64,000 nucleotides of DNA. Origin: Didemnitutus sp041906465. Lineage in GTDB: Bacteria > Verrucomicrobiota > Verrucomicrobiia > Opitutales > Opitutaceae. This document shows, one piece after another, positions 1-8,309 of this stretch. Location of the stretch: NCBI GenBank assembly GCA_041906465.1, contig JAYRJE010000007.1, forward strand, positions 223,238 through 287,237, written 5' to 3'. The notes beneath the pieces are model-generated. The model was not told the origin of the DNA and did no database searches. It worked only from the letters and a program-made list of their open reading frames with translations. The translations under genes were made by a program, and so were the position numbers. Within the stretch, counting starts at the first letter, position 1; each line of letters begins with the position of its first letter.

Positions 1-2
1 GT

Positions 3-761
3 GCGGCCGATGGAATCATCATCGACTGGGAAGACGCGGTCCCCGCGCCGGAGAAGGATCGGGTGCGCCGCGAGACAATTGCCTGGCTGAAGGAGAACGG
101 GAGGGTGGGGGCGCCGCCCTTTGTGACGGCGATTCGCGTGAACGACCTGCGCTCCGCGCACGGTCGGGCGGACTTGGACGCACTGAACGCTGCCGCGCTG
201 CGCGTGGATCTGGTCGTCCTCCCGAAGGTCGAGTCGGCCGCTGAAGTCCACGCCGCCGCCCGCAAACTCTTCGGCGAACCGCGCCTGGTTTGCCTGATCG
301 AGACCGTGCTCGGTGTGCGTTTCGCAGCGGAGATCGCGGCCGCCTCGCCGCAAGTCGCTGCGTTGGGCTTTGGGGGCTTCGATCTCTCCGCCGAGACCGG
401 CGGCGACCCCACCTGGGACGCGTTGCTGTGGCCGCGCACGCAGGTGGTGCATGCCGCGACCGCCGCGGGGGTGCTGGCCATCGATCAGCCGTTCATCGCA
501 CTCGACGATGAAGCCGGACTCACTCGCGAATGCGTGCGCATGCGCGAGCTCGGATTCGGTGCCAAGCTGGCAATTCACCCGCAACAGTGCGCGGCCATCA
601 AGGCGGCGTTTCAACCGCCCCCCGAACAGATCGCGCGTGCCCAGCGCATCGTCGAAGCATTCGAGGCGGCGCAAGGTCACGTCGCGGTGATTGACGGACG
701 GATGATCGACGTGCCGATGTATCGCTCCGCGCGGCGCCTTCTGGCGCGGGCAACCGGCTGA
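3..761 (+). CDS. HpcH/HpaI-CitE family CoA lyase, 5' truncated by window edge
   Basis: The open frame runs in from the left edge, so the true start lies outside the window; about 252 residues are present. Near the cut end it reads DGIIIDWEDAVPAPEKDRVR, the family signature with the acidic D-x-E-D cluster. Further on come LPKVESAAEV, CLIET (the conserved glutamate) and LGFGGFDLSAETGGD, which carries the second metal-binding acid. The family cleaves or forms C-C bonds in malyl-, methylmalyl-, citramalyl- or citryl-CoA type esters with Mg2+. The next gene starts 4 bases downstream and encodes a MaoC-fold protein, as does the one after, which suits a lyase plus hydratase pathway on CoA thioesters. 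The exact substrate cannot be told from sequence. The family call is secure, the reaction open. Confidence 0.88.
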   Translation, partial: AADGIIIDWEDAVPAPEKDRVRRETIAWLKENGRVGAPPFVTAIRVNDLRSAHGRADLDALNAAALRVDLVVLPKVESAAEVHAAARKLFGEPRLVCLIETVLGVRFAAEIAAASPQVAALGFGGFDLSAETGGDPTWDALLWPRTQVVHAATAAGVLAIDQPFIALDDEAGLTRECVRMRELGFGAKLAIHPQQCAAIKAAFQPPPEQIARAQRIVEAFEAAQGHVAVIDGRMIDVPMYRSARRLLARATG

Positions 762-765
762 TTCC

Positions 766-1287
766 ATGAGCTCGTTTTCTGCTTACGTTCCGGTCGGCGA
801 CCAGCGCTTTCGCGAGCGTTTCGGCCTCGATTTTGAGCAATTCGCACCCGGCCAGAAATTCAAGCACCGCCCGGGGATTACGCTCACGCAGCAGGATGGG
901 CGCGACGAGTGTCTCGACACCCTCAATCAGCAGATGCTGCACTTCGACGAGCAGTTCGCGTCGCACGGGGAATGGAAACGATGCCTGATGGATTCCACGC
1001 TGACGACCAAGGTGGTGCTCGGCATGACGTGGAAGACTTTCGCGAAACGCGTCCAGTTGCTCGGCTTCGACGAGATCACCTTGCCGAAGCCGACGTTTGG
1101 CGGCGACACGCTCTATGCGGAGTCGGAAATTCTCGAACACGCGGCCAATGCCGGCACGCCGCGCGCGGGTCGCATCAAGGTGCGCACACACGGCGTCAAC
1201 CAGCGTGGCGAGATCGTCGCCGTGCTCGTCTGGGATGCGCTCATCGCGCGGGCCGGTCACGACGATTTCACGCGGTTGAATTACTGA
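766..1287 (+). CDS. MaoC-like hotdog protein, first of a pair (active-site motif not seen)
   Basis: 173 residues. It aligns by eye with the next MaoC-like protein over its length (both have an F-x-x-G-x-x-x-x-HRPG-x-T stretch near residues 25-42 and a GGDTLYAES / AGETVYAES strand), so the two are paralogues. MaoC enzymes are (R)-enoyl-CoA or mesaconyl-CoA type hydratases of the hotdog fold. The segment that in the second copy reads NPTH reads MDSTLTTK here, so the usual catalytic Asp/His pair is not evident. It may be the non-catalytic half of a heterodimer. It starts 4 bases after the CoA lyase stop, so the two are probably co-transcribed and coupled. Confidence 0.8.
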   Translation: MSSFSAYVPVGDQRFRERFGLDFEQFAPGQKFKHRPGITLTQQDGRDECLDTLNQQMLHFDEQFASHGEWKRCLMDSTLTTKVVLGMTWKTFAKRVQLLGFDEITLPKPTFGGDTLYAESEILEHAANAGTPRAGRIKVRTHGVNQRGEIVAVLVWDALIARAGHDDFTRLNY

Positions 1288-1324
1288 TATGCCCGCCGAC
1301 CGCTTCAACTGCCGGAGTTCGAGT

Positions 1325-1376
1325 GTAGCGCAGGATTCGCGCCTGCGTTCCGGAGCAGGCGGAAAACCTGCGCTAC
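1325..1376. repeat. Palindromic intergenic repeat, GTAGCG type
   Basis: Perfect 10-base outer arms (gtagcgcagg at 1325-1334, cctgcgctac at 1367-1376) enclose a second hairpin (gcctgc 1341-1346 with gcaggc 1355-1360). It sits between the two MaoC genes. A half copy with the same outer arm abuts the stop codon at 16061. Confidence 0.75.
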
Positions 1377-1386
1377 TTGACTGACC

Positions 1387-1911
1387 ATGGACCCGCGCCA
1401 CGCCTCACACATCGAAGTCGCACCGGGAGTGTTTCTCGAGCGAATGGGCTTGTTCTTCGACGACGTGATCGTCGGCGAAACCTATGAGCACCGGCCGGGC
1501 AGGACATTCACCACCGACGAGAGCGTCCAACAGACGCTCCGGTCGTTGGACCAGACCCCGGAACTGACGGACCAGCATTTCCACGGGCAGCTCGGTCGCG
1601 GACCGTTGCCGATCAACCCGACGCACGTGCTTGCGGTGCTCACCGGCATGATGACGAAGACGTTTTCCAGGATCGTCGCGAACCTCGCGTGGAAGAACGT
1701 CAGGTTTCACGGCCCAGTTCTCGCGGGCGAAACCGTTTACGCGGAGTCGACGGTGCTGGAGAAACGGGAATCCAAGTCGCGTCCCGGCCAGGGAATCATC
1801 CATGTCCGAACCGCGGCGAAGACGCACGACGGGCGACTCGTGTGCACGTTCGAGCGCATGATCCTGATCTACGGACGGGGACAGGGACCTTACGACGCGG
1901 CGGGGTATTGA
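1387..1911 (+). CDS. MaoC-like acyl-CoA hydratase, second of a pair
   Basis: 174 residues of the MaoC hotdog fold. Near residues 55-85 it has a loop ending in PINPTHVLAV, resembling the N-P-x-H part of the hydratase-2 motif, so this copy is the more likely catalyst. The middle reads FHGPVLAGETVYAESTVL, the usual second strand of the family, and the end TFERMILIYGRG. Homologues hydrate unsaturated CoA esters such as mesaconyl-CoA, which would fit with the CoA lyase two genes upstream; that pathway is inference. It is separated from its paralogue by 99 bases that hold a palindromic repeat, so expression of the two may differ. Confidence 0.83.
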   Translation: MDPRHASHIEVAPGVFLERMGLFFDDVIVGETYEHRPGRTFTTDESVQQTLRSLDQTPELTDQHFHGQLGRGPLPINPTHVLAVLTGMMTKTFSRIVANLAWKNVRFHGPVLAGETVYAESTVLEKRESKSRPGQGIIHVRTAAKTHDGRLVCTFERMILIYGRGQGPYDAAGY

Positions 1912-2000
1912 GTTGGGCGCTCGCGACCGAAACGGGCGCGAGCGCGGCCTCGACCAACACGCCCTGCGCGGGCCGCGCCTGTCGGCTGCAGGTCATCTTT

Positions 2001-2903
2001 TTACCCGAGCAGCGTGAGGACGATGCCGGCAAGGACGCCGAGGACCGCGGGGAGTTTTTGCAGACCGTTCTTTTCACCGAAGAGCCAGAGCCCGCCGGCG
2101 AAAGCCACCAAGGTGCTGCCGCGACGGAGACTCGACACGAGCGAGACGAGCGCATCCGGGTTGCGCAGGGCGTCGAAGTAGAGGAAGTCGGCGATGAGCA
2201 GGCCGAACGAGATGACGAGGATGCTCCAGCGCCAATGGAAGACGTTGCGCTGCCAGAGGCGGAATTTCCACCCGAGCACGAGCGGCAGAAAAATCAGCGC
2301 GAGGTAGATCGCGAACCACGCTTGCACGGTCGCGGCGTTGAAGCCTTGGCGACCGAGGAGGAACTTGTCGTAGAGCCCGCTGCACGCGCCGGTGAGCGTG
2401 CCGCCGATCAGGAGCCAAATCCATTGGTTGCGATGGAAATGGATGCCTTCGCGCGCGCCGGCGAAGGCGAGGCCGACGAACGAAACCAGCGTGATCGCGA
2501 CGCCGAGCATCTCGAGCCACGACGGACGCTCGGCGAGCACCAGCAGCGCGCCGAAGAGCGTCCACATCGGTCCCGTCGCGCGAATCGGCGAGGCGAGCGA
2601 GACCGGCAGGTGTTTTACGGCGAAATAGCTGCAGACCCATGAAGTCGCGACGATGAGCGATTTCAGGAGAATCTGGAGGTGCTGCACGCCGGTCATCGGC
2701 GTGACGTGCAGAATCGTCGGGAGGTTGCTGCCGGCGCCGGCGCGGTCGAACGCGATGAGCGTGCCCCAGACGGTCGCGCTGCAGAGGTTGGCGAAGAACA
2801 GCACGGGCAGCACCGCGTTATCGCGCACGGCGTGTTTTGTTCCCAGGTCGTAGAGGCCGAGGAAGAAGGCCGAGAGCAACGTGGCGGCGACCCAGGGGAT
2901 CAT
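2001..2903 (-). CDS. EamA/DMT-superfamily permease
   Basis: 300 residues, almost entirely hydrophobic, with about ten membrane spans in two similar halves. The first half has the run ending VKHLPVSLASPIRATGPMWT, a typical EamA helix pattern (entry of a half with a conserved proline after a short loop), and the second ends FLYFDALRNPDALVSLVSSL, the matching place in the repeat. DMT proteins move small metabolites or amino acids in or out across the inner membrane. The substrate cannot be named. The gene stands alone, tail to tail with the MaoC pair. Confidence 0.85.
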   Translation of the reverse strand: MIPWVAATLLSAFFLGLYDLGTKHAVRDNAVLPVLFFANLCSATVWGTLIAFDRAGAGSNLPTILHVTPMTGVQHLQILLKSLIVATSWVCSYFAVKHLPVSLASPIRATGPMWTLFGALLVLAERPSWLEMLGVAITLVSFVGLAFAGAREGIHFHRNQWIWLLIGGTLTGACSGLYDKFLLGRQGFNAATVQAWFAIYLALIFLPLVLGWKFRLWQRNVFHWRWSILVISFGLLIADFLYFDALRNPDALVSLVSSLRRGSTLVAFAGGLWLFGEKNGLQKLPAVLGVLAGIVLTLLG

Positions 2904-2952
2904 GGCGGGTCTGCTATTTCACGACCACTGGTGGCGAGACGATCGCGGGCTG

Positions 2953-3018
2953 CGGTAGGGCGCGGACTCCGCTCCGCGCCGTAAATCCGCGGCGGTGAAG
3001 GGACTCGCCGCCCTACCG
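2953..3018. repeat. Palindromic intergenic repeat, GTAGGG type
   Basis: Ten-base outer arms (cggtagggcg 2953-2962, cgccctaccg 3009-3018) enclose two further small hairpins (gcggactccgctccgc; ggcg...cgcc). It lies between the DMT permease start and the tex stop. Same outer motif as copies at 30351 and 31897. Confidence 0.7.
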
Positions 3019-3064
3019 GCCGAAGCATTCCGCTCGCTGATACTCGCTACTGCGTCGAGGGCGC

Positions 3065-5413
3065 TCACTTCTTCTTGTTCAGCGCGGCGGAGAACCAGTC
3101 GCTGTTGAGCGATTGGTTGGATTTCGGGAGCGGCGCCGGACCGCGGTTGAAGCCGCCGCCACCGCCGGGGCGCGGGCCGTTGCCGCCGGCCGGACGTCCG
3201 CCCGCACCTTGCGGCGTGCGCGGGCCGAGCTGCGGGTTGCTGCGCATCGACAGCGCGATGCGGTTGCGCGGCAGGTCGACTTCCGTGACCGTGACCATGA
3301 CTTTCTGACCGGGCTTCACGACCTCGGCGGGCTCCTTCACGAACGAGTCGGCGAGCTGCGACACGTGGACGAGGCCGTCCTGGTGGACGCCGACGTCGAC
3401 GAATGCGCCGAACGCGGTGACGTTCGTGACGATGCCGGGGAGCTTCATGCCGGGCTTGAGGTCCTCGGGCTTGCTCACGCCTTCCTGGAAGCTGAACGCC
3501 TCGAACTTCTCGCGCGGGTCGCGGCCGGGCTTGGCGAGTTCGGCGAGAATGTCCTTGAGCGTCGGCAGGCCGACGTCGGCGGTGACGTAGCTCTCGAGCT
3601 TGATGCGCTTGCGGAGTTTCTCGTCGCGCATGAGGTCGGCGACAGTCGCGCCGAGGTCGGCGGCCATCTTCTCGACGAGGGCGTAGCGCTCCGGGTGCAC
3701 GGCGCTGGCATCGAGCGGATGCGCGGCGTCGCGGATGCGGAGAAAGCCGGCGGCCTGTTCGAAGGCCTTCGGGCCGAGGCGCGGCACGTCGAGGAGTTCG
3801 GCGCGCGACTTGAAGGCGCCTTTCTCGTTGCGGCGCGCGACGATCGCGGCCGCGGTCGCGGCGTTCAGGCCGGAGACGTAGGAGAGGAGCTGCTTCGACG
3901 CGGTGTTCACCTCGACGCCGACGCCGTTGACGCAGGAGACGACGCGGTCGTCGAGCGAGCGCTTGAGCGCGGACTGGTCGACGTCGTGCTGGTATTGGCC
4001 GACGCCGATGGACTTCGGGTCGAGCTTCACGAGTTCCGCGAGCGGGTCCATGAGGCGGCGACCGATCGAAACGGCGCCGCGCACGGTCAGGTCGTGGTCG
4101 GGAAACTCTTCGCGGGCGACTTCGCTCGCGGAGTAGATCGAGGCGCCGGATTCGTTGACCATGACGACGGGAATCGACGGCGGCAGGCCGAGCGTGCGCA
4201 CGAACGCCTCGGTCTCGCGACCCGCGGTGCCGTTGCCGATGGCGATGGCCTCGACCTTAAAGAACTCGACGAAGCCCTTGAGCTTGTCCTTCGCCTCGGC
4301 GGGCGAGCGCTCGGGGTAGATGACGTCGTTGTGCAGCAGCTTGCCCTGACGGTCGAGCAGCACGGTCTTGCAGCCGGTGCGGAAGCCGGGGTCGATCGCC
4401 ATCACCGCGCGCTGGCCGAGTGGCGCGGCGAGGAGGAGTTCGCGGAGGTTTTCGCCAAAGACCTTGATCGCGGCTTCGTCGGCGCGCTTCTTCGACTCGA
4501 TGCGCATTTCGGTTTCCATCGCGGGCGCGAGGAGGCGCTTGAAGGCGTCCTGCGCGGCGAGGCGGACCTGTGCGGCGGCGGGCGACGTGTTTTTCGCGAA
4601 GTGCAGCTCGACGACGGCCTGCGCAGCCAGTTCGTCAGGCAGCGTGATGCGCATGATGAGGAACGACTCGTTCTCGCCGCGGCGCATCGCGAGGATGCGG
4701 TGCGATGGCGCCTTGGCGAGCGGCTCGGACCAATCGAAGTAGTCCTTGAATTTCGCGCCCTCGGTTTCCTTGCCATACATGACTTTCGAGGAGACGACGG
4801 CCTGCTCGCGGTAAACGCCACGGAGCTTCTCGCGCACGGCGGCATCGTCGCTCATGCGTTCGGCGAGGATGTCGCGTGCGCCGGCGAGAGCGTCGTCGGC
4901 GGACTCGATCTTGCCCTTCGTGTTCTTGCCGTCGTCGAGCGTGTATTCGTGACCGACGAGCGCGGCGGCGGCCGCCGCGATGTCGCTCGCGGGATCTTGC
5001 GCCCAGATGAGCTCGGCGAGCGGCTCGAGGCCCTTCTCCTTGGCGATGGTGGCGCGCGTCCGCTTCTTCGGGCGGAAGGGAAGATAGATGTCCTCAAGCT
5101 GCGTCAGCGTGTCGGCGGCGCCGAGCGCGGCTTTCAGCTGATCGGTGAGAAGATTGCGCTCCTGCAGCGAGGCGATGATGGCGGCGCGGCGAGCGTCGAC
5201 CTGCTCCATGCGCTCGAGGCCGTCGCGGATCGCGGTGACCTGCACTTCGTCGAGTTCGCCGGTCACCTCCTTGCGGTAACGGGAAATGAAGGGGACCGTC
5301 GCGCCGCCCTTGAGCAATTGGGCGGTCGAGGCGACTTGATGCACCTTCAGTTTCAATTCCTCCGCGAGGCGGAGCACGTGGTCGGGATTGGGAAGATCCG
5401 AAGTGGCGGACAT
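3065..5413 (-). CDS. tex: Tex family RNA-binding transcription accessory protein
   Basis: 782 residues, normal length for Tex. The start MSATSDLPNPDHVLRLAEEL leads into the Tex N-terminal helical domain; FISRYRKEVTGELDE is the hallmark near residue 45. A YqgF/RNase H-like domain follows (AIDPGFRTGCKTVLLD), then helix-hairpin-helix motifs (NGVGVEVNTAS, DVPRLGPKAFEQAAGFLRI) and a C-terminal S1 domain (GMKLPGIVTNVTAFGAFVDVG). Tex binds nucleic acid and acts in transcription and stress fitness in the cytoplasm. The tail after S1 is a glycine/proline/arginine-rich stretch of about 50 residues that ends in LNKKK; such a disordered basic tail is beyond the core fold and could add RNA binding. Stands alone. 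Confidence 0.95.
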   Translation of the reverse strand: MSATSDLPNPDHVLRLAEELKLKVHQVASTAQLLKGGATVPFISRYRKEVTGELDEVQVTAIRDGLERMEQVDARRAAIIASLQERNLLTDQLKAALGAADTLTQLEDIYLPFRPKKRTRATIAKEKGLEPLAELIWAQDPASDIAAAAAALVGHEYTLDDGKNTKGKIESADDALAGARDILAERMSDDAAVREKLRGVYREQAVVSSKVMYGKETEGAKFKDYFDWSEPLAKAPSHRILAMRRGENESFLIMRITLPDELAAQAVVELHFAKNTSPAAAQVRLAAQDAFKRLLAPAMETEMRIESKKRADEAAIKVFGENLRELLLAAPLGQRAVMAIDPGFRTGCKTVLLDRQGKLLHNDVIYPERSPAEAKDKLKGFVEFFKVEAIAIGNGTAGRETEAFVRTLGLPPSIPVVMVNESGASIYSASEVAREEFPDHDLTVRGAVSIGRRLMDPLAELVKLDPKSIGVGQYQHDVDQSALKRSLDDRVVSCVNGVGVEVNTASKQLLSYVSGLNAATAAAIVARRNEKGAFKSRAELLDVPRLGPKAFEQAAGFLRIRDAAHPLDASAVHPERYALVEKMAADLGATVADLMRDEKLRKRIKLESYVTADVGLPTLKDILAELAKPGRDPREKFEAFSFQEGVSKPEDLKPGMKLPGIVTNVTAFGAFVDVGVHQDGLVHVSQLADSFVKEPAEVVKPGQKVMVTVTEVDLPRNRIALSMRSNPQLGPRTPQGAGGRPAGGNGPRPGGGGGFNRGPAPLPKSNQSLNSDWFSAALNKKK

Positions 5414-5475
5414 GCGAGTGAACCGTCGAGTTCACCAGCCGCGAAACCGCCAGCAAGGGGAAAGTCCCCGCCGCG

Positions 5476-6504
5476 TTATTTTGCTCGCGTGGCTTTTCGC
5501 CGCGAGGCAGGCGCGCGCGAACGCACCGCGCGCACCGCGCGCAACGCGCGCCGGCCGTAGCCGGGCCAGCGCTGGCGGGCGGCGGCGAGGAGCGGCCGGA
5601 CGTCGGCTTTGATGTCGGGCGGCTCGGCCGGTTTCGGATCAAGGCCGAGACGATGTGCGAGTGCCATGGCGTCGTAAGGCGCGCGGACCTTCACGTCGTT
5701 GTCTAAATAGACGAAAACGTCGCGAGCCTTCGCCCTCGGCGCCGGGGCGGCGACGCGTTTGACGCCGCGCGCTTCGCGGCCCTCGGACCAGGCGGCGATC
5801 TTCTTCGCCCACGCGGCGAGCGCCTCGGGCGTGTAGCCGCTGACGTAGAGTTCTTCGTCGCCGTGGAGCCGCGCGTAGATGAAGTCCGAGGTGACGTCCT
5901 CCATGAACGGCCACTTGCCCGCCGTGTCAGCGACGACGAGCCCGATGTCGTGCTCGCGGAGCATCGTGACGAATTCCGGCGTCTCGAAGGATCTGTGCCG
6001 CACCTCGAGTGCGTGGCGGAGCGGGCGGCGTTGGTCGGACTCGAGGTGAACCTGTTTCTTCTTGAGCGAGTGGTGCTCGGCGAGCTGCACGGCGGCGGCG
6101 GTGTCACGCGGCAGAAGTTTGAAAAACGCGGCGAGGCGCTCGGACTTGAAAGGCAGCATTGGCGGCAGTTGCCAGAGAAAGGGCCCGAGTTTCTGGTTCA
6201 GCGCGAGGACGCCGGAGGCGAAAAAATTCGCGAGCGGGACGTCGACTTCTTTGAGGCGGAGCAGATGCGTGATGTAGCGGCCTCCTTTGACGGAGAACAC
6301 GAAATCATCCGGTGTCTCGTCGCGCCAACGGGCGTAGTATTCCGGTCGTTGGAGCGAGTAGAACGAGCCGTTGATCTCGATCGTGCGCAGCTGACGCGAC
6401 GCGAAGTGCAACTCCTTACGTTGCGGGAGATCGTCCGGGTAGAACACGCCGCGCCACGGCGGATAACGCCAGCCGGAGATGCCGATGCGGATGTCGCCGC
6501 GCAT
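5476..6504 (-). CDS. DUF72 (YecE-like) TIM-barrel protein
   Basis: 342 residues. The opening IRIGISGWRYPPWRGVFYP and later EINGSFYSLQRPEYYARW and RHALEVRHRSFETPEF are diagnostic of the DUF72 family, a TIM-barrel resembling xylose isomerase folds whose biochemical role is not established. Family members often run 240-300 residues; here the extra length is a lysine/arginine-rich C-terminal tail (ALRAVRAVRSRAPASRRKAT). It lies upstream of tex on the same strand with a 62-base gap; a shared transcript is possible. Confidence 0.88.
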   Translation of the reverse strand: MRGDIRIGISGWRYPPWRGVFYPDDLPQRKELHFASRQLRTIEINGSFYSLQRPEYYARWRDETPDDFVFSVKGGRYITHLLRLKEVDVPLANFFASGVLALNQKLGPFLWQLPPMLPFKSERLAAFFKLLPRDTAAAVQLAEHHSLKKKQVHLESDQRRPLRHALEVRHRSFETPEFVTMLREHDIGLVVADTAGKWPFMEDVTSDFIYARLHGDEELYVSGYTPEALAAWAKKIAAWSEGREARGVKRVAAPAPRAKARDVFVYLDNDVKVRAPYDAMALAHRLGLDPKPAEPPDIKADVRPLLAAARQRWPGYGRRALRAVRAVRSRAPASRRKATRAK

Positions 6505-6552
6505 GCGCGCTGTGGACTAGTGAGCGGGGCGGGAGGTTCCGCGCGGCGCAAA

Positions 6553-6619
6553 GTAGCGGGAGCTTCCAGCTCCCGCGGCTCGACGGTCGTTAACGCCGGG
6601 AGCTGGAAGCTCCCGCTAC
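6553..6619. repeat. Perfect 23-base inverted repeat, GTAGCG type
   Basis: Left arm 6553-6575 begins gtagcgggagcttccagc; right arm 6597-6619 is its exact reverse complement over all 23 bases, with a 21-base loop. Each arm is itself nearly palindromic. It ends 2 bases before the last base of the GreA/B-like gene's stop codon, between that gene and the DUF72 gene. Confidence 0.85.
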
Positions 6620-6621
6620 TT

Positions 6622-7101
6622 TTAGAGAACCGAGGCGATCTGGTTTTCGGCCCGGCGACCGCCGACGTCGAGCATCAGGGAATCGCCTTGTTTGCGGCCG
6701 AGGAGCTGCCGGCCGAGCGGAGATTGCGGCGTGACGACCATCACCGTCTGGCCGTCGACTTCGATCTCGGTGCCGCCGGCGCGGGGGCCGATGAAATAGT
6801 GCGAACGTGTGCCCTTGTTCTCGAGCACGACGAGGGCGCCGAGGCCGATGGGGTCGGTGGAGGAAAAATCGCGGGGTGCGAGCGCGCGGAATTGCGCGAG
6901 CGCCAGCGCGGCTTCTTCGGCAGCTTTCGATTGGCCGTGCGCGAGGTAAGAGGCTTCGAGTCCGCGCGTGTCGTATTTGTCCTCGGCTTTGTTCTCGTCG
7001 TCGGTCGCCTCGGCGTGCGTGGCGAGGGCGGCTTTGGTCATCGCTTCAACTTCGGCGGAGAGGTGCGCGATGAGTTGCTCGAGTAGGGCGCGTTTGGGCA
7101 T
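6622..7101 (-). CDS. GreA/GreB-like transcript cleavage factor domain protein
   Basis: 159 residues, the length of GreA/GreB. The C-terminal half (VMVVTPQSPLGRQLLGRKQGDSLML) matches the conserved GreA/B FKBP-like domain pattern, where S-P-L-G-x-x-L-x-G-x-x-x-G-D is the core. The N-terminal half is helical and would be the coiled coil, but it lacks a clear D-x-x-E tip next to aromatic residues; EATDDENKAEDKYDTRG contains several acids that could serve. Either a true Gre factor or a related RNA-polymerase secondary-channel protein of unknown action. The gene is alone; its stop is 2 bases from a long palindromic repeat, which may help end the transcript. Confidence 0.75.
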   Translation of the reverse strand: MPKRALLEQLIAHLSAEVEAMTKAALATHAEATDDENKAEDKYDTRGLEASYLAHGQSKAAEEAALALAQFRALAPRDFSSTDPIGLGALVVLENKGTRSHYFIGPRAGGTEIEVDGQTVMVVTPQSPLGRQLLGRKQGDSLMLDVGGRRAENQIASVL

Positions 7102-7199
7102 GCGGGGTAAGCGGGCTATTTCACGAGGTAAGCGCGCGGCGTCGAGCGCAGATTGCGAGCGGGAGATGGGCCGGTCGCCGGGGACGCGGGACCTCGTGA

Positions 7200-8273
7200 T
7201 CAGCGCGGCTCGTCGCCGTAGATGGCAATGACGGGCTTCTGGCCGGCGACGCGGTAGGCGCGATACATGCCTTCGGAATTGAAGTCGGTCATGACATTGC
7301 CGCGGGCGTCGATGCCGATCACGCCGCCGTCGCCGCCGAGCTTAGCAACTTTGGCAAGTGTCGCCGCAGCGGCGGGGCGGAGGGCTTTGCCCTGATATTC
7401 GATCTGCGCGGAGATGTCGTGCGCAACGTTGGCGCGGATGAAGAACTCGCCCCAGCCGGTCGAGCTGATCGCGCAAGTGGCGTTGTTCGCGTAGGTGCCG
7501 GCGCCGATCACGGGCACGTCGCCGACGCGGCCAAATTTCTTGTTCGTCATGCCGCCGGTGGAGGTGCCCGCCGCGAGATTGCCGTGCTGGTCGAGCGCGA
7601 CGCAGCCGACGGTGCCGTATTTTTGTTCACGGGCAAAATGCTCGTCGGGCATCCCGCCGGGCGACGTGAGATCGAGCGGCACGGAGGCGGTGCCGTTGTC
7701 CTTCTTCGACTCGAGTTGCTTGGCGCGTTCGAGCTGTTTGCGGCGGAAGTCGGTCTGAAAATACTCGCCGGGCGTGTTCTCGTAGCCGAGCGACCAGGCA
7801 AATTTCTCCGCGCCTTCGCCGATGAGGAAGACGTGTTTGGATTTCTCCATGACGTCGCGTGCGAGGTGCAGCGGGTTCTTGATGTGGCGCAGGCCGGCGA
7901 CGGCGCCCGCTTGGAGCGTGGTGCCGTTCATGATCGACGCGTCCATCTCGCAGAAGCCGTCGGCGTTGAGCACGGCGCCTTTCCCGGCGTTGAAGAGCGG
8001 CGAGTCCTCGAGGATCGTCACGGCGACGATGACGGCGTCGAGGGAGGTGCCGCCTTTTTCGAGGATGGCGTAGCCGGCAGCGAGCGCGTCCTGGAGCGTA
8101 GCGCGGTATTGGGCGTCGAGCTCCGGCGACATCGCCTGGCGCTGGATGACGCCGGCGCCGCCATGGAGGACGAGACCGAAGGGTTTCATGGGAGTCGTGG
8201 AAGGGGATTGCGCGAGGGCGGTGGCGGCGACGAGAGGAAGCGCGGAAAGAACGAGTGGGCGCGGTAGTTTCAT
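7200..8273 (-). CDS. Exported isoaspartyl peptidase / L-asparaginase (Ntn hydrolase)
   Basis: 357 residues with a signal peptide (MKLPRPLVLSALPLVAATALAQ). The mature start GLVLHGGAGVI and KYGTVGCVALDQHGNLAAGT define the plant-type asparaginase family; Thr221, after Gly220, would become the N-terminal nucleophile on self-cleavage. GRVGDVPVIGAGTYA is the substrate loop. These enzymes remove aspartyl residues from isoaspartyl dipeptides and hydrolyse asparagine; the signal peptide places this one in the periplasm. It lies 36 bases downstream of an exported S9 oligopeptidase on the same strand; both would work on small peptides, which suggests a shared peptide-salvage role. Family call is firm, preferred substrate unknown. 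Confidence 0.92.
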   Translation of the reverse strand: MKLPRPLVLSALPLVAATALAQSPSTTPMKPFGLVLHGGAGVIQRQAMSPELDAQYRATLQDALAAGYAILEKGGTSLDAVIVAVTILEDSPLFNAGKGAVLNADGFCEMDASIMNGTTLQAGAVAGLRHIKNPLHLARDVMEKSKHVFLIGEGAEKFAWSLGYENTPGEYFQTDFRRKQLERAKQLESKKDNGTASVPLDLTSPGGMPDEHFAREQKYGTVGCVALDQHGNLAAGTSTGGMTNKKFGRVGDVPVIGAGTYANNATCAISSTGWGEFFIRANVAHDISAQIEYQGKALRPAAAATLAKVAKLGGDGGVIGIDARGNVMTDFNSEGMYRAYRVAGQKPVIAIYGDEPR

Positions 8274-8309
8274 CGTGTTCGCGGCGCCGACGGAGTGGCG
8301 CCATCCAAG

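Noticed and set aside
3113..5560. 815-codon open frame on the plus strand over tex
   Set aside because: It mirrors tex in the opposite strand and reads arginine-, alanine-, glycine- and valine-rich text without any motif; a product of high GC at third positions.
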